NCBI RefSeq assembly: GCF_002573715.1
Contig: NZ_PDHM01000027.1
Location: forward strand, 82,034 to 146,033
Direction of reading: 5' to 3'
DNA length: 64,000 nucleotides
From: Paenibacillus sp. EZ-K15
Lineage (GTDB): Bacteria > Bacillota > Bacilli > Paenibacillales > Paenibacillaceae
In this document: positions 42,008 through 52,023 of the stretch, in pieces
How positions within the stretch are numbered: the first letter of the stretch is position 1
Layout: the number at the start of each line of letters is the position of its first letter
The notes under the pieces: generated by a model
Told to the model about the DNA's origin: nothing
Databases searched by the model: none
What the model saw: the letters and a program-made list of their open reading frames with translations, nothing else
Program-made: the position numbers and the translations under genes

Positions 42008-45000
42008 TTATTTTGCACTGTTAACATAAGTGTTAAGATTAGTTGTTGTATTGTTGTAGGTAACGTTCGCAGTCAAGTAATGACCTGCTACATCGTTATC
42101 TTTACCAACATCAACAGTGAATGCGGAAGTGTTAGCTGTGAAAACAGTTTTAGCTGAATAGTCTACGCCACCAATGTGAACATTAGTTACGTTAGCTACA
42201 TTCTTATCCAAGGTAACAGTTACAAAACCTGTTTCCTTATTGTAGCTAGCACTTGTGATTGCCACTCCGTTTGGAGCTTGAGTAGAAGCTTCAACTCTAA
42301 ACTCGTCGGATTTAGCAGCAGCAGTTCTAGTGTCACGCGCAATAATGTACTGAGCGTTCTCTTTCACTTTTACTGAAACTGGTACGTTCCGGTATTTAGA
42401 ATCAAGAGTAACTTCAACTTTACCGTCATCATTTTTCGTACTGTAATCACCAACTGCAATCAGCTTATTAGTTGAAAGGTCCTTAATTTCAAGGTCATTT
42501 CTCATATCAGTTCCTGTTGCTTCATACTTCGATTGAACATAAGTTGAGAAGGTAACCGTAAACTTATCTACATCTCTTGTAGAAACTCCAGTTACTCTTG
42601 GTGCTGCAGTAATGTTAAGAGTCATGTCAACATTGTTAGCATAGTTAGTCTTGTTGTTAGAGTATGTTTCAATTGAGTTGTTTGCAAACAAGGTAACGCC
42701 GCCGCCTGTAATATCAGAGTTAGCTTTCAAAGTAACTTTGTTCTCATCATAAGTTACTGTGGATGGGTAAGAACCGTTGATCAGGAAATCACCCACGCTA
42801 GCACGTGCAATTACTTGGTTGAACTCAAGTTCAACTGTTTTAGCATCAGTTTGTTTTGCTCCCAACAATCTCAATTCGTTATTTTGTCCCAAACTTACAG
42901 GATCCCAGTTAACGACTTGACCAGTTTTGGATGTGAGACCAAATGCCAATACTTTGGATACAGATCCATTTGGACCAAATGTAACTTTTGTTCCGTTAAT
43001 GTACTCTGGGAACTGAAGAACTACGGATTTACCATTATTAACTGCATCAACAGTCACTTCGTTAGGCAGAGCGATTCTTTGAGTAGTTCCACCATTCTTG
43101 GTGAATTCGATATAGTAGTTGCCTTTTTCTCTAACTTTCGAAAGATCCATTTCTCTTCCGAAGTGCAGAGCAACCTTACGATTTGTTTGGTTGTAATCAA
43201 TTTTCGAAATACTTGGGCTTGTAACATCAATAGCTTCGAATGAACCATTGTATTCATCCATTACGTTTCTCAATGCAGTCATGTCTTCTACATCTTTAAT
43301 CTTCAAGCTGTAAGTGCCAGCTTCAAGGTTATTATAGAAGTATACATTGAAGATTTTGTTGGAAGAATCAGCAGGTACAACTTGTTTCACAGAAATTGTC
43401 TTGTCGCCTTTTTTAACTGTGTAGTACTTAATGTCCGCAGCTTTAACAGCTTTGTCAAAACGTACTGTCAGTGCATCATTTCTTTCAACACCATAGGTAG
43501 CTTCAAGAACATGAGGACGAGTCAAGTCAACACTTGCTGTAACTTTATGTTCTTTAACAGCGTTTGCGTTACCGGAGTAATCTTTAACATCAATGAACAA
43601 GGAAGTTTCGTATCCTGGCAAACGATTGTCAGTGAAATCTATTTCATATACGTTTGCAGCGATTTGAGTTGCTTTTCCTTTTTTCTTGCTGTCGCCAGAC
43701 TTCCAGTAGAAGCTTTCTTCTTTAACAGAATCCGGATCGATTTCTTCATCAAAAGTTACAGTTACTTTTTCCAATGTAGCAGAGAGATCAGTAACTTTCG
43801 GGCCCTCAGTATCAACAGCAACCGTGAATTCTTTAGTATCAGCCAAAGACTTCAGACCGGCATAGTCTTCAACCAGGGAAGCAGTCAGTTTGTGCGTACC
43901 AACAGAGAGGTCGCCTGTGTAGTTTCTCAAGATCACTTCTCTTTTGTTCTCACCTTGTGTTACGGAGCCAACAAACGCTTTATCATCCAATTGGAAGTTG
44001 CTGCTAGTTGGAGCAACAGTAGGTTCAGAGAAAGTAACTTTGATAACTTTAGTTCCAAGACCTTTTACTTCAGAAACTGTTGGAAGCGTATTGTCGGAAG
44101 ATGAGAAAGATACTTCACCTTGTGGGATTGTAGCACCTTTGTCGCCTTTAACATTCTTCACAACAATCTTGTATGTTGTTCCCTGTACGAATTTACTGGA
44201 TTCGTTCAAGAGGATACGTACAGATTTACCATCTTCCAATACGGAAATGGATTTGATTCCTTTAGAGTTGGAATCGATAACATAGTTGTTTTTGTCGGTA
44301 GCAGACGCTCTGTCAACTTTGCCATCAAATACAACGTCAACTTCTTTCAGGTTAGTGGAAGTTGCGGATTGAACCTTTGTTGCAGACTCAACAACCCATG
44401 TTACGCTGTGTGTATACTCTTGATTTTTATGTGTAAACTTCACGTCAGTTGCTACGTTAGCTTTCAGTGGAGTATCAAGCGTTACTTTTACAATTTCATT
44501 GTCAGCAAGCTTGAATTCAACTACTTTACCGTCCTCTTTAACATCATAAGAAACCACTTTTGGTTTTTGTTGCGACAAGTAGATTGTGTAAGCAACTTCA
44601 ACCAATTGGGAACGGGAAGCGTTAGCTTTAGGGTTTGTTTTAGCATCTACCAAACCAGCGTTGATTGCTGCTTGAACATAACCTTTAGCCCAGTCAGAAG
44701 CATTGTTGTTCGTTTCTGTTGGAACATCAAGCTTTTGAGCAGTAACGAGAACCTTCGCCATTTCTTGAACGGTGATTTTACCGTTGAAGTCGAAGATCAT
44801 TTTCGTTGTGTTTTTACCTTCCATGATGCCTGCAGCGTATACTGCTTCTACATAAGGAGCTGGCCATTTGTCAGCTTTGTAGTTTTTGTCTTTGAAAGAC
44901 GCTTTGCCTTGGATTGGCTCAAGACCCATGATGCCTACCAAAACTTTCGCGAACTCAGCGCGAGTCATTTCTTTGTCAAGACCAGCAGTTCCATCTGGAT

Positions 45001-45205
45001 AGCCAGTGAAGATACCTTTTTCTTTCAATACATCAAATTTCTGTTGTGTGTTAAGCGCATCGTCACCGAATGCAACAGAAGCAAACATCGAGAATGCCAT
45101 TGCTGTAGACAGTGCTACGGATAAAATTTTCTTCATAACCTTTTTTTCTCCTCCTTGAATCATCACTTGATTGTTTTCTTTAATTTGGTAGCTCTTATCA
45201 CTCAT
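42008..45205 (-). CDS. S-layer-like protein with N-terminal SLH domains
   Basis: 1065 residues. Canonical signal peptide MKKILSVALSTAMAFSMFASVAFG begins at an internal ATG (45136). It is followed by three SLH domains (about 50-215: TGYPDGTAGLDKEMTRAEFAKVLVG, APYVEAVYAAGIMEG, WAKGYVQAAINAGLVDA) that bind pyruvylated wall polymer, then many Ig-like/SbsA-type beta domains. There are two start options: AAGGAGG 9 nt before ATG 45205 (gives a 23-residue leader ahead of the signal peptide) and AAGGAGG 13 nt before ATG 45136. The codon use is strongly biased, which suggests high expression. Probably the main S-layer protein. Confidence 0.88.
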   Translation of the reverse strand: MSDKSYQIKENNQVMIQGGEKKVMKKILSVALSTAMAFSMFASVAFGDDALNTQQKFDVLKEKGIFTGYPDGTAGLDKEMTRAEFAKVLVGIMGLEPIQGKASFKDKNYKADKWPAPYVEAVYAAGIMEGKNTTKMIFDFNGKITVQEMAKVLVTAQKLDVPTETNNNASDWAKGYVQAAINAGLVDAKTNPKANASRSQLVEVAYTIYLSQQKPKVVSYDVKEDGKVVEFKLADNEIVKVTLDTPLKANVATDVKFTHKNQEYTHSVTWVVESATKVQSATSTNLKEVDVVFDGKVDRASATDKNNYVIDSNSKGIKSISVLEDGKSVRILLNESSKFVQGTTYKIVVKNVKGDKGATIPQGEVSFSSSDNTLPTVSEVKGLGTKVIKVTFSEPTVAPTSSNFQLDDKAFVGSVTQGENKREVILRNYTGDLSVGTHKLTASLVEDYAGLKSLADTKEFTVAVDTEGPKVTDLSATLEKVTVTFDEEIDPDSVKEESFYWKSGDSKKKGKATQIAANVYEIDFTDNRLPGYETSLFIDVKDYSGNANAVKEHKVTASVDLTRPHVLEATYGVERNDALTVRFDKAVKAADIKYYTVKKGDKTISVKQVVPADSSNKIFNVYFYNNLEAGTYSLKIKDVEDMTALRNVMDEYNGSFEAIDVTSPSISKIDYNQTNRKVALHFGREMDLSKVREKGNYYIEFTKNGGTTQRIALPNEVTVDAVNNGKSVVLQFPEYINGTKVTFGPNGSVSKVLAFGLTSKTGQVVNWDPVSLGQNNELRLLGAKQTDAKTVELEFNQVIARASVGDFLINGSYPSTVTYDENKVTLKANSDITGGGVTLFANNSIETYSNNKTNYANNVDMTLNITAAPRVTGVSTRDVDKFTVTFSTYVQSKYEATGTDMRNDLEIKDLSTNKLIAVGDYSTKNDDGKVEVTLDSKYRNVPVSVKVKENAQYIIARDTRTAAAKSDEFRVEASTQAPNGVAITSASYNKETGFVTVTLDKNVANVTNVHIGGVDYSAKTVFTANTSAFTVDVGKDNDVAGHYLTANVTYNNTTTNLNTYVNSAK

Positions 45206-45572
45206 TGTCCTGCACCTCCTTTCCCGAGTTGAGCATAAATCATAAATGATGTCTGTGACGATATCACAGAATCTTGTTAACGAGAGAACACTACAAACTA
45301 GAATAGATTCCTAATCCTACCTAGGTATTATACAACGAGTCCCATACTCCGTAAAGAACATTTTTCTAATTAATAGACAAGTTTCTTGTTTCGGATAATC
45401 TTGGGTTCCTCATTGCGTTCTACATTATAAACGTTTGATTTCTCAAAAAGTTGCGGTTGTTGCAAAGTTTTTTTAAAAATATTTTCGAAATCATGCTCGA
45501 TTCGCATAACATTGGGTCAATTACATAAAACGACAACAAAAAAGACGCCCTATGGGCGCCCTTTGTAGAATA
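45206..45572 (-). promoter_or_regulatory. Leader and promoter region of the S-layer-like gene
   Basis: 367 bp. Minus strand TTTACG, 17 bp, TATAAT (45327-45355) gives a leader of about 110 nt with a small TGTGA/TCACA hairpin (45253-45267). A further TATAAT lies upstream near 45430 without a good -35, a hint of tandem promoters. The terminator of the upstream gene lies at 45538-45560. Confidence 0.6.
45538..45560 (-). terminator. Terminator after gene 45573-45917
   Basis: GGCGCCC-ATA-GGGCGTC stem followed by TTTTTTG on the minus strand. Confidence 0.85.
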
Positions 45573-45917
45573 CTAGCGAATCTTCATAGCAAGCTGGATA
45601 ATTCGTGCACGCATCTCCGGATTACTATGCAGCGTGCTGTACATCTGATCAATCTCTGCTTTATTCGTACGATATGATTTGTCATGTTTTATTGTTGTAT
45701 GAGACCATTGGATCAACGCATTCTCTGCCGCTGTCATTTCGTTAAATGAATCATGAAAGCCTGTCTCAACAACGAGTCCCTCCATGACTTCCTGAGTTAT
45801 CTCATCATGAGCGGCACGAGCCAGCTCAATCTTCTTCTCCATCACTTTGGCTTTTTCCTCGAACTTGGTCTTCGCCTTCATGTAGTCGAGCTGCGCTTTT
45901 GATAATATCGGCTTCAT
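45573..45917 (-). CDS. Unknown small helical protein
   Basis: Not recognised. 114 residues, highly charged and almost all helix (LDYMKAKTKFEEKAKVMEKKIELARAAHDEI...), no signal or membrane segment, ending MRARIIQLAMKIR. GAGGGTG lies upstream. It lies between the two SLH protein genes and has its own terminator. A cytoplasmic coiled-coil protein is all that can be said. Confidence 0.7.
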   Translation of the reverse strand: MKPILSKAQLDYMKAKTKFEEKAKVMEKKIELARAAHDEITQEVMEGLVVETGFHDSFNEMTAAENALIQWSHTTIKHDKSYRTNKAEIDQMYSTLHSNPEMRARIIQLAMKIR

Positions 45918-46090
45918 AAATTCATCTTCACCCTCTAAAAATAGTATGTGCTTCCGCTATTGTAGCGTATTCTACATGAAATTACAAAACATTAGATATT
46001 GGTAAACGGTTTCTTGGCCCATAATATCGTCCTTAAGATCTTGTTAATTATGTTATATATAACCTTATCCATCATAATTTCACATAAGAA

Positions 46091-46132
46091 AACGAGAGCA
46101 CAGCCATCAGAAGTTAGGCGTCTGCTCTCGTT
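46091..46132 (-). terminator. Terminator after the large SLH protein gene
   Basis: 10-bp outer stem AACGAGAGCA / TGCTCTCGTT plus inner GCC/GGC, followed by TTCTTATG on the minus strand. Confidence 0.8.
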
Positions 46133-46166
46133 CCTTTTGTCCTACAGTTTCTTCTTATTATATAAC

Positions 46167-49100
46167 CTACATCATTTTAAGTTTGTTCATCATGCGTTTC
46201 ACGATCGTCGCCGTATCTGCACGATTCAGAACAGCATCCGGGTTGAAGTTATACGTCGGTTTCTTCTCGCCTTCTTTCAAGCTGTTGGCAACACCCGTGA
46301 TGATGCCGGCCTTACTTACAGCAAGAATGGCTGGATAAGAGTAATTCGATTTGATTTTGCCGACATCTTCGAACTGCTTTTGAAGTGCTGCTTTATCTTT
46401 TTCGATCTCACCCATCTTCAGGTTGAGCGCACGTGCAATCATGTTGGCCGCTTCTTCACGAGTCAGTTCCATATTAGGAGCAAAGCTTCGTGGCGCAATG
46501 CCGCGAATGATTCCTTTTCTGGCAGCTGTCTCAATATAACGGTAATCCCACTGCATGCTATTGACAACACTTTCCTGATAAATGTCATCAAAAGTGAGCT
46601 TGTTCTTATCGGTATCATAATCCAACGGAATGTCCAGCAGCTTCACTATAATAGTAGCTAATTCACCGCGAGTCATTGGATCATACACGCCGAATGCATC
46701 CGTCTTGGACGCCTTCATGTATCCTCTGGCCAGCATCAATTCAATATCGTTACGGGCCGTCTTATGCGAGATCGCATCGGAGTAGCTATAACGCAAGGAT
46801 TTAACTGCGTAATAACCGAATCCCTTAAATGGAGCCGTAACAGTTTTCTTCTTGGCATCTACTTTCCCGCCGATGTTGATCCAAGTTCCTTGGGACGGGT
46901 TATACCACCAAATGCCCAAGTTGCTGGAAGCCGAGTTCACCAGTGCAGAGTCATATTTCAAGGTAATTGTACCTTTTTGGGACAACTCCATCCAGTTCTG
47001 GGGAATCAAGCGTTGATGGAATTCATTGCCTTTAGCATACGGATGCGCTGCTGCTTTCACATTAAAGTCCTCTACGTTGCTGCTGTATGCATTAAGCGAA
47101 CCCGCATCCAGCCAGTACAGAGGTGATGAATAGCCGTAATGGGCTGCCGGAGTGAAACGGAACGCATTGTTGTTATCCCCTGGAATGAGGGACAGGCGTC
47201 CATCCATTTCTACACCGTTCTCGATTTCGCCGATTCGATTGTAAGCTTTAACGGTCCGCCCATCGATCTGGTTGGCAATACCAAACAGGATGTCATGCTC
47301 GCCGAGCAAATTGATCGTAGGCACTTCTGCATTCGGACTTGATTTTGCCTGTTGAAGCACCGTGCCTTTCGGTAAGGACAGAGACAAATCACCCTTAAAT
47401 ACTTTAACCTTACCTGACTTCGAAATATTTGTTTTAAACTGAGAGCCTTCTGTTGCATCATCCGTGTACGTTACAACGAATTGCCCGCTTGTCTTTTTGG
47501 TGCCTTGTTCGATCGTGAACTTAATCGTATTTTTACCGTTTTTCAGGTTCTTGACCTCAAGACGGAAAATGTCGCTAATTTCGGATTTCACCATTGGCGT
47601 TTTGCCAATCAGAATGGAATTAGCTCCTTCAGCCTTGATGCTTACCTCTACAAAGTTCTGTTTCAAAACTCCTTCGTTAGGGAGCCTAGGAGAAAGAACT
47701 TCGTACGGCGCACGCTCACGAGTAATTTCAATGGTATCTGTGGTTGTAACCGACTGATATCGCGAACCGATGCTGATTGCCTGCAATCCAACCTCTGGAA
47801 GCGCGAGTTCTTTAAATACAACGCGGGCAGAGCTGGAGTTTGCTCCATTGACAATGGAAAAGTATCGGCCGTGCTCCGCCGGATCAATGGGATCCAATTG
47901 CGTCTTCAGTGTCCCGCCTGTAAGACGCCAGGTTCCTGTATTGTCTTTGGTAAAGACTGCAAAGATGGATGGCGTAGGATGGCTGAGGTTCACCGTGATC
48001 TCATCGGTGTATTCCACTTCAAAGCGAAGCCCCAGAGCCTTTTCATATGTGTTGTAAGCATTCTTGGCCGTTTCTCTGAACAATCCGTCTGGATCCGATT
48101 CTGTTCCGGAACCAACCGGGAAAGGAATCATGTTCTTGATAATCGAACGGGTGTCGCTAAAATACAGCAGTGTAAGCTTTGTCGAGATTTTCCCACTCTT
48201 GTCAGCGACCACCAAAGTATTCGGACCTGGAATCAGTTGCAGGAACGCCGTATCTGTAAAGCTGAACTCGCCATTTCCGTTCACCGTCAGATCGCGAGTG
48301 TTACCATTCAAGGAAATCGTAAGTCCTGATGTTCCCGTGTAGTTCACAATCCGGCCCGTTACTTGATTGAAATCTGTACTATTCTTAAACACCTGATTGT
48401 TATACAAATGATAAATATCAATATACGTGGAGGACAGGAATGTTACCGGGATCACCTTGGTATCGGAGACGCCCGATCCATTGCTGACCTTGATGATCAG
48501 GTTCTGTTGTCCTGAAGGCAGATTCGTGATTTTAAAAACCGTGTGGCTATTATAGGTAAGTTTCTGGGCAATCGTGCCGCCGCCCTTGCTGGATTCAATC
48601 TCGACATCACCTGCGTTCACTTGTTCCACCATTAAGTAGATCGGCAATTCGTTAAGGACAGTATTGTTACTGCTTGGAAAAATGGACTGAGAGGTAGATG
48701 ATACCGTTCCCCCACTCTCTGTCACACCGTATAGCTGATACACCTGCTTAATTGTAGGTGCATTGACATCGCGATAAGTGAAAGGATTTTTCACATCGAA
48801 ACCAGTGGTAGTGTCCTTAGTATAAACAAAGTACTCTCCACTCTGTGTAATGCTAACTGAGCCAGTGGATGTAAAAGGATACATCAAGCTGTTTCCTAGG
48901 AGGCTTGCTGCACCTACGGTTGCATTTGAGCTCATAATTGGCACCGTGGATCCTGTCGGAAATACGGATACTTCAAGAGTTGGCGGTACCGCAGGCGTAC
49001 CAGCCGGAGGAGCATCCATGATAACATAACCGGAGATGACGCCGTTAACCGTACCGGTTACAACGGCTTGCCCATCGATCTTGGTGTTACCAATTTGCAA

Positions 49101-49865
49101 TTGATTGACCGTCAAGGAGCCTGTCGGATGATATACGACCTGTCTATTAATGGTCTGTGTTTTCGATTCCGAGTTAACGACGATAACCAGATCGTTAACA
49201 CCCTTCTGCAATTGGATCCCTGCGGAGTAATACGTATCGCCACCGCCGGCATACATGGCCATGCCGTTAACGGTCACGCCTTTGGAGCCATTGGTCGCTT
49301 TTACCGAGATGCTAACGGTCTGCGTAGTAACGACAACCGGCTTGGAAGCATTCTCTTCCAGGACACGTCCATCACTTAGCGCTACTTCGTACACAGCCGG
49401 TACGTCGGAAAATTTCACATAAGCCGTCGCACTCATCTGCTGGCCTTGCGTACTCATACCGGATACGATGATTTTGTTCACGCCCTGATTCAACTGCACA
49501 TTCAGGAACTCGAACGTATTCGCTGCTTCGTCCAGAATCGGCTTAACACCTGTTCCGCCTGTGGTTGTGTCATCGAAGCGTTTAATCTCATACGAGATGG
49601 TATTCGGGTTAATGCCGTTATAGGTACCCGAAACCGAAATCGAATTCCGGTTCTCCGGTGTTGGAGAATTCGGATCCGTACTTAGATTTGAAAAGTGAAA
49701 ATACAAGGCTCCATTTGCAGCTGAAGCCGGTAATGCCGGAATTAGGGAAAAGAACATAGCAATGGCCAATAACAGGCTTGCTATTGTACGGAAATTTTTC
49801 TTCAACGGTTGTGCCTCCTTGATCATTCGGACGTTGGCGTCCGTTTTGGGTGTTACGTCGTTCAC
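46167..49865 (-). CDS. Large secreted protein with C-terminal SLH domains
   Basis: 1232 residues. Signal peptide IASLLLAIAMFFSLIPALPASAA, a long series of Ig-like beta domains (repeated V/I-T-V-x-G-x-V-N-G-type strands), and three C-terminal SLH domains (about 1030-1225: YSDAISHKTARNDIELMLARGY, YIETAARKGIIRGIA, YPAILAVSKAGIITGVA). Cell-wall-anchored through pyruvylated polymer. There are two starts: a GTG at 49865 after GAGGGG, and a TTG at 49805 with AAGGAGG exactly 8 nt upstream, immediately before the signal peptide. The same dual-start layout occurs in the other SLH gene. Confidence 0.85.
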   Translation of the reverse strand: MNDVTPKTDANVRMIKEAQPLKKNFRTIASLLLAIAMFFSLIPALPASAANGALYFHFSNLSTDPNSPTPENRNSISVSGTYNGINPNTISYEIKRFDDTTTGGTGVKPILDEAANTFEFLNVQLNQGVNKIIVSGMSTQGQQMSATAYVKFSDVPAVYEVALSDGRVLEENASKPVVVTTQTVSISVKATNGSKGVTVNGMAMYAGGGDTYYSAGIQLQKGVNDLVIVVNSESKTQTINRQVVYHPTGSLTVNQLQIGNTKIDGQAVVTGTVNGVISGYVIMDAPPAGTPAVPPTLEVSVFPTGSTVPIMSSNATVGAASLLGNSLMYPFTSTGSVSITQSGEYFVYTKDTTTGFDVKNPFTYRDVNAPTIKQVYQLYGVTESGGTVSSTSQSIFPSSNNTVLNELPIYLMVEQVNAGDVEIESSKGGGTIAQKLTYNSHTVFKITNLPSGQQNLIIKVSNGSGVSDTKVIPVTFLSSTYIDIYHLYNNQVFKNSTDFNQVTGRIVNYTGTSGLTISLNGNTRDLTVNGNGEFSFTDTAFLQLIPGPNTLVVADKSGKISTKLTLLYFSDTRSIIKNMIPFPVGSGTESDPDGLFRETAKNAYNTYEKALGLRFEVEYTDEITVNLSHPTPSIFAVFTKDNTGTWRLTGGTLKTQLDPIDPAEHGRYFSIVNGANSSSARVVFKELALPEVGLQAISIGSRYQSVTTTDTIEITRERAPYEVLSPRLPNEGVLKQNFVEVSIKAEGANSILIGKTPMVKSEISDIFRLEVKNLKNGKNTIKFTIEQGTKKTSGQFVVTYTDDATEGSQFKTNISKSGKVKVFKGDLSLSLPKGTVLQQAKSSPNAEVPTINLLGEHDILFGIANQIDGRTVKAYNRIGEIENGVEMDGRLSLIPGDNNNAFRFTPAAHYGYSSPLYWLDAGSLNAYSSNVEDFNVKAAAHPYAKGNEFHQRLIPQNWMELSQKGTITLKYDSALVNSASSNLGIWWYNPSQGTWINIGGKVDAKKKTVTAPFKGFGYYAVKSLRYSYSDAISHKTARNDIELMLARGYMKASKTDAFGVYDPMTRGELATIIVKLLDIPLDYDTDKNKLTFDDIYQESVVNSMQWDYRYIETAARKGIIRGIAPRSFAPNMELTREEAANMIARALNLKMGEIEKDKAALQKQFEDVGKIKSNYSYPAILAVSKAGIITGVANSLKEGEKKPTYNFNPDAVLNRADTATIVKRMMNKLKMM

Positions 49866-49952
49866 TGGGTCCCCTCGCTTTCACTGACAGATTGGTTCTA
49901 TCGCATAGTTCATATATCGGAAGCGAGTGTCCTATTATTTAGCAAAAATCAC

Positions 49953-49981
49953 AAAAAAGCCTCACCCTTTTTGGTGAGGCT
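49953..49981 (-). terminator. Terminator after tagO
   Basis: AGCCTCACC-AAAAA-GGGTGAGGCT stem followed by TTTTTTG on the minus strand. Confidence 0.9.
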
Positions 49982-50021
49982 GGCATGTCCGATCTGGACG
50001 CATCATGAAAAAGAATAAGTT

Positions 50022-51146
50022 CTACTTGGAGCGGCTTTCGGGATTTGCCTTCATTCGCATACGGTTGATCAATCCAAGAATCGGCCGTTTGGTCTTGCCG
50101 ACCAGTCCGATAATTTCCGCACCGATCTGCATGAAACACATCATGACGCAGATGACAACAAAGGTCACCCAGTTTGCTTCATACATGGCAGCCGAAGATT
50201 GAATGACGGCCAGTACGCCGAAAAACGCGGCAATCACGTAAATGATCAATACCGTCTGACGGTGACTGAATCCAAGCTCGCGCAGACAGTGATGCAGATG
50301 TCCTTTGTCCGGAGCGAAGATCGGTTTCTTCTGGATTTTACGACGGATAATAGCGAAAAACGTATCAGACAACGGAACACCGATAATAATCAGCGGCGTA
50401 ATGAAGGATACAATCGCAATCTGTTTAAATCCAAGCAGGGACAGCATGGCCAAACAGAATCCAAGGAATAACGAACCCGTATCCCCCATGAAAATCTTGG
50501 CCGGATGGAAGTTAAAAAACAGGAACCCGATAATGCTGCCGAGGAGCAGCAGACAGAGCAAGGCAACAGTGGTATTGCCCATCAAGACGGCCATGACCAG
50601 AATCGTACCGATCGCAATGCCCGATACTCCGGCTGCAAGTCCATCCAGTCCGTCAATGAGATTAATCGCGTTGGTTACGCCGACAATCCAGAAGATTGTC
50701 AGTGGAATCGATACCCAGCTCTCCAGCATGGAGTACCGGTCCTGGAACGGTATATTTACAAAGTCCACGGTAATATTAAATCCGAATACAACTACGCAAG
50801 CAGCTGCAATTTGAGCCAAAAACTTCACTTTGGCCGAAAGTTCAAATCGATCATCCAAGGCTCCGATCAATACGATCATGGAACCGCCGATTAGAAATGC
50901 CTTCATAAAGTTGGCATCGCGAGGCGACAGGCTATCCGGAAGAAAAGGAAGAACTGCAATCAGTCCAAGAATAAAAGCCAGATAGATGCCAAGTCCCCCG
51001 AGTCGGGGCATGATCCGGGTATGAACCTTGCGGGCATTAGGAACGTCAACGGCACCAATCTTAACGGCAAACTTCTTCACAAGCGGCGTTAAGAGCAGAG
51101 CGAGCGTCAGCGATACGATAAACCCGATGATGTATATCATTAACAT
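50022..51146 (-). CDS. tagO: Undecaprenyl-phosphate GlcNAc-1-phosphate transferase (TagO/WecA family)
   Basis: Membrane enzyme that starts wall teichoic acid or secondary wall polymer synthesis by loading GlcNAc-P on the lipid carrier. 374 residues with about ten transmembrane helices; motifs LIGALDDRFELS (metal-binding aspartates), NAINLIDGLDGLAAG, and FMGDTGSLFLGF, with the cytoplasmic HLHHCLRELGF loop. Together with tagA-like and csaB it would build the polymer that anchors SLH proteins. Confidence 0.93.
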   Translation of the reverse strand: MLMIYIIGFIVSLTLALLLTPLVKKFAVKIGAVDVPNARKVHTRIMPRLGGLGIYLAFILGLIAVLPFLPDSLSPRDANFMKAFLIGGSMIVLIGALDDRFELSAKVKFLAQIAAACVVVFGFNITVDFVNIPFQDRYSMLESWVSIPLTIFWIVGVTNAINLIDGLDGLAAGVSGIAIGTILVMAVLMGNTTVALLCLLLLGSIIGFLFFNFHPAKIFMGDTGSLFLGFCLAMLSLLGFKQIAIVSFITPLIIIGVPLSDTFFAIIRRKIQKKPIFAPDKGHLHHCLRELGFSHRQTVLIIYVIAAFFGVLAVIQSSAAMYEANWVTFVVICVMMCFMQIGAEIIGLVGKTKRPILGLINRMRMKANPESRSK

Positions 51147-51259
51147 GTAATCATTCGACCCCCAATATTGTCTACCGGTTGAATTATACTCCCTTCGGGT
51201 CCGAAAACCAATACCAATTTCCGGTGAAATCTCGGATTTTCCTCACAGAAATGAGCCAT

Positions 51260-52018
51260 TTAGCTCGATTTCGTTACGTTTTCTTTCTCGCGCAGCACTT
51301 TCACTACGAATTTCGGCAGCGCAAGCATTCTTTTGTAACGGGTAGGCTCCTTCAGAAGGCGGTAAAACCATTCGAGACGCAGCTTTTGGAATACTTTCGG
51401 TGCTCGCTTCAGTTTGCCGGAGATAATATCAAAAGATCCCCCGACTCCCATAACAACCGGAACTTGAAGCGATTGTTTATGCTGGGCAATCCAAGGCTCT
51501 TGAGTGTCCGCACCACGGGCGACAAACAAAATATCCGGTGAAGCTGCCCGAATCTGCTCAATGACGGCAGCATCTTCATCAGGTCCAAAAAAACCATCCC
51601 GATAGCCGCATATAATGGCAGCCGGATATTGCATTTGTAACCTTTCAGCTGCTTCCTGAATCACTTCGGAGGTGGTTCCCAGCAGAAAGAACTTCCATCT
51701 ATAGGTTTCCCCGACCTTCAACAATTCATGTAACAGCTCAAAGCCGGTTACGCGCCCCTCCAGCGGTTCGCCACCTACACTGGCAGCCCAGACGATCCCC
51801 GTGCCATCCGGAACAATGATTTCGGCATTTTGCATCATCTGTTTATATTCCGGATGGTTTACGGCCGTCATCACCATGATCGGATTTGCTGTTATGACAT
51901 GGTGGGGCTGTCTCGACTGCACTGCTTCTGTCAGAAATTTCACAGTATCTTTCATACTGAGTTTAGAAAAAGGGATCTCGAACACCGATACGGTAGGAAA
52001 TGGATAGGTCTGTTTCAT
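51260..52018 (-). CDS. WecG/TagA/CpsF-family glycosyltransferase
   Basis: Adds the second sugar (ManNAc in TagA) to the lipid-linked GlcNAc. 252 residues: VITANPIMVMTA, the catalytic IIVPDGTGIVWAA, FFLLGTTSEVIQEAAERL, VMGVGGSFDIISG and the C-terminal RLEWFYRLLKEPTRYKRM tail. The usual SPKQE-like loop is GADTQEPWI here. GAGG 9 nt before the ATG at 52018; the earlier ATG at 52027 overlaps the csaB stop but has no spacing for its ribosome site. Confidence 0.92.
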   Translation of the reverse strand: MKQTYPFPTVSVFEIPFSKLSMKDTVKFLTEAVQSRQPHHVITANPIMVMTAVNHPEYKQMMQNAEIIVPDGTGIVWAASVGGEPLEGRVTGFELLHELLKVGETYRWKFFLLGTTSEVIQEAAERLQMQYPAAIICGYRDGFFGPDEDAAVIEQIRAASPDILFVARGADTQEPWIAQHKQSLQVPVVMGVGGSFDIISGKLKRAPKVFQKLRLEWFYRLLKEPTRYKRMLALPKFVVKVLREKENVTKSS

Positions 52019-52023
52019 GTTTA

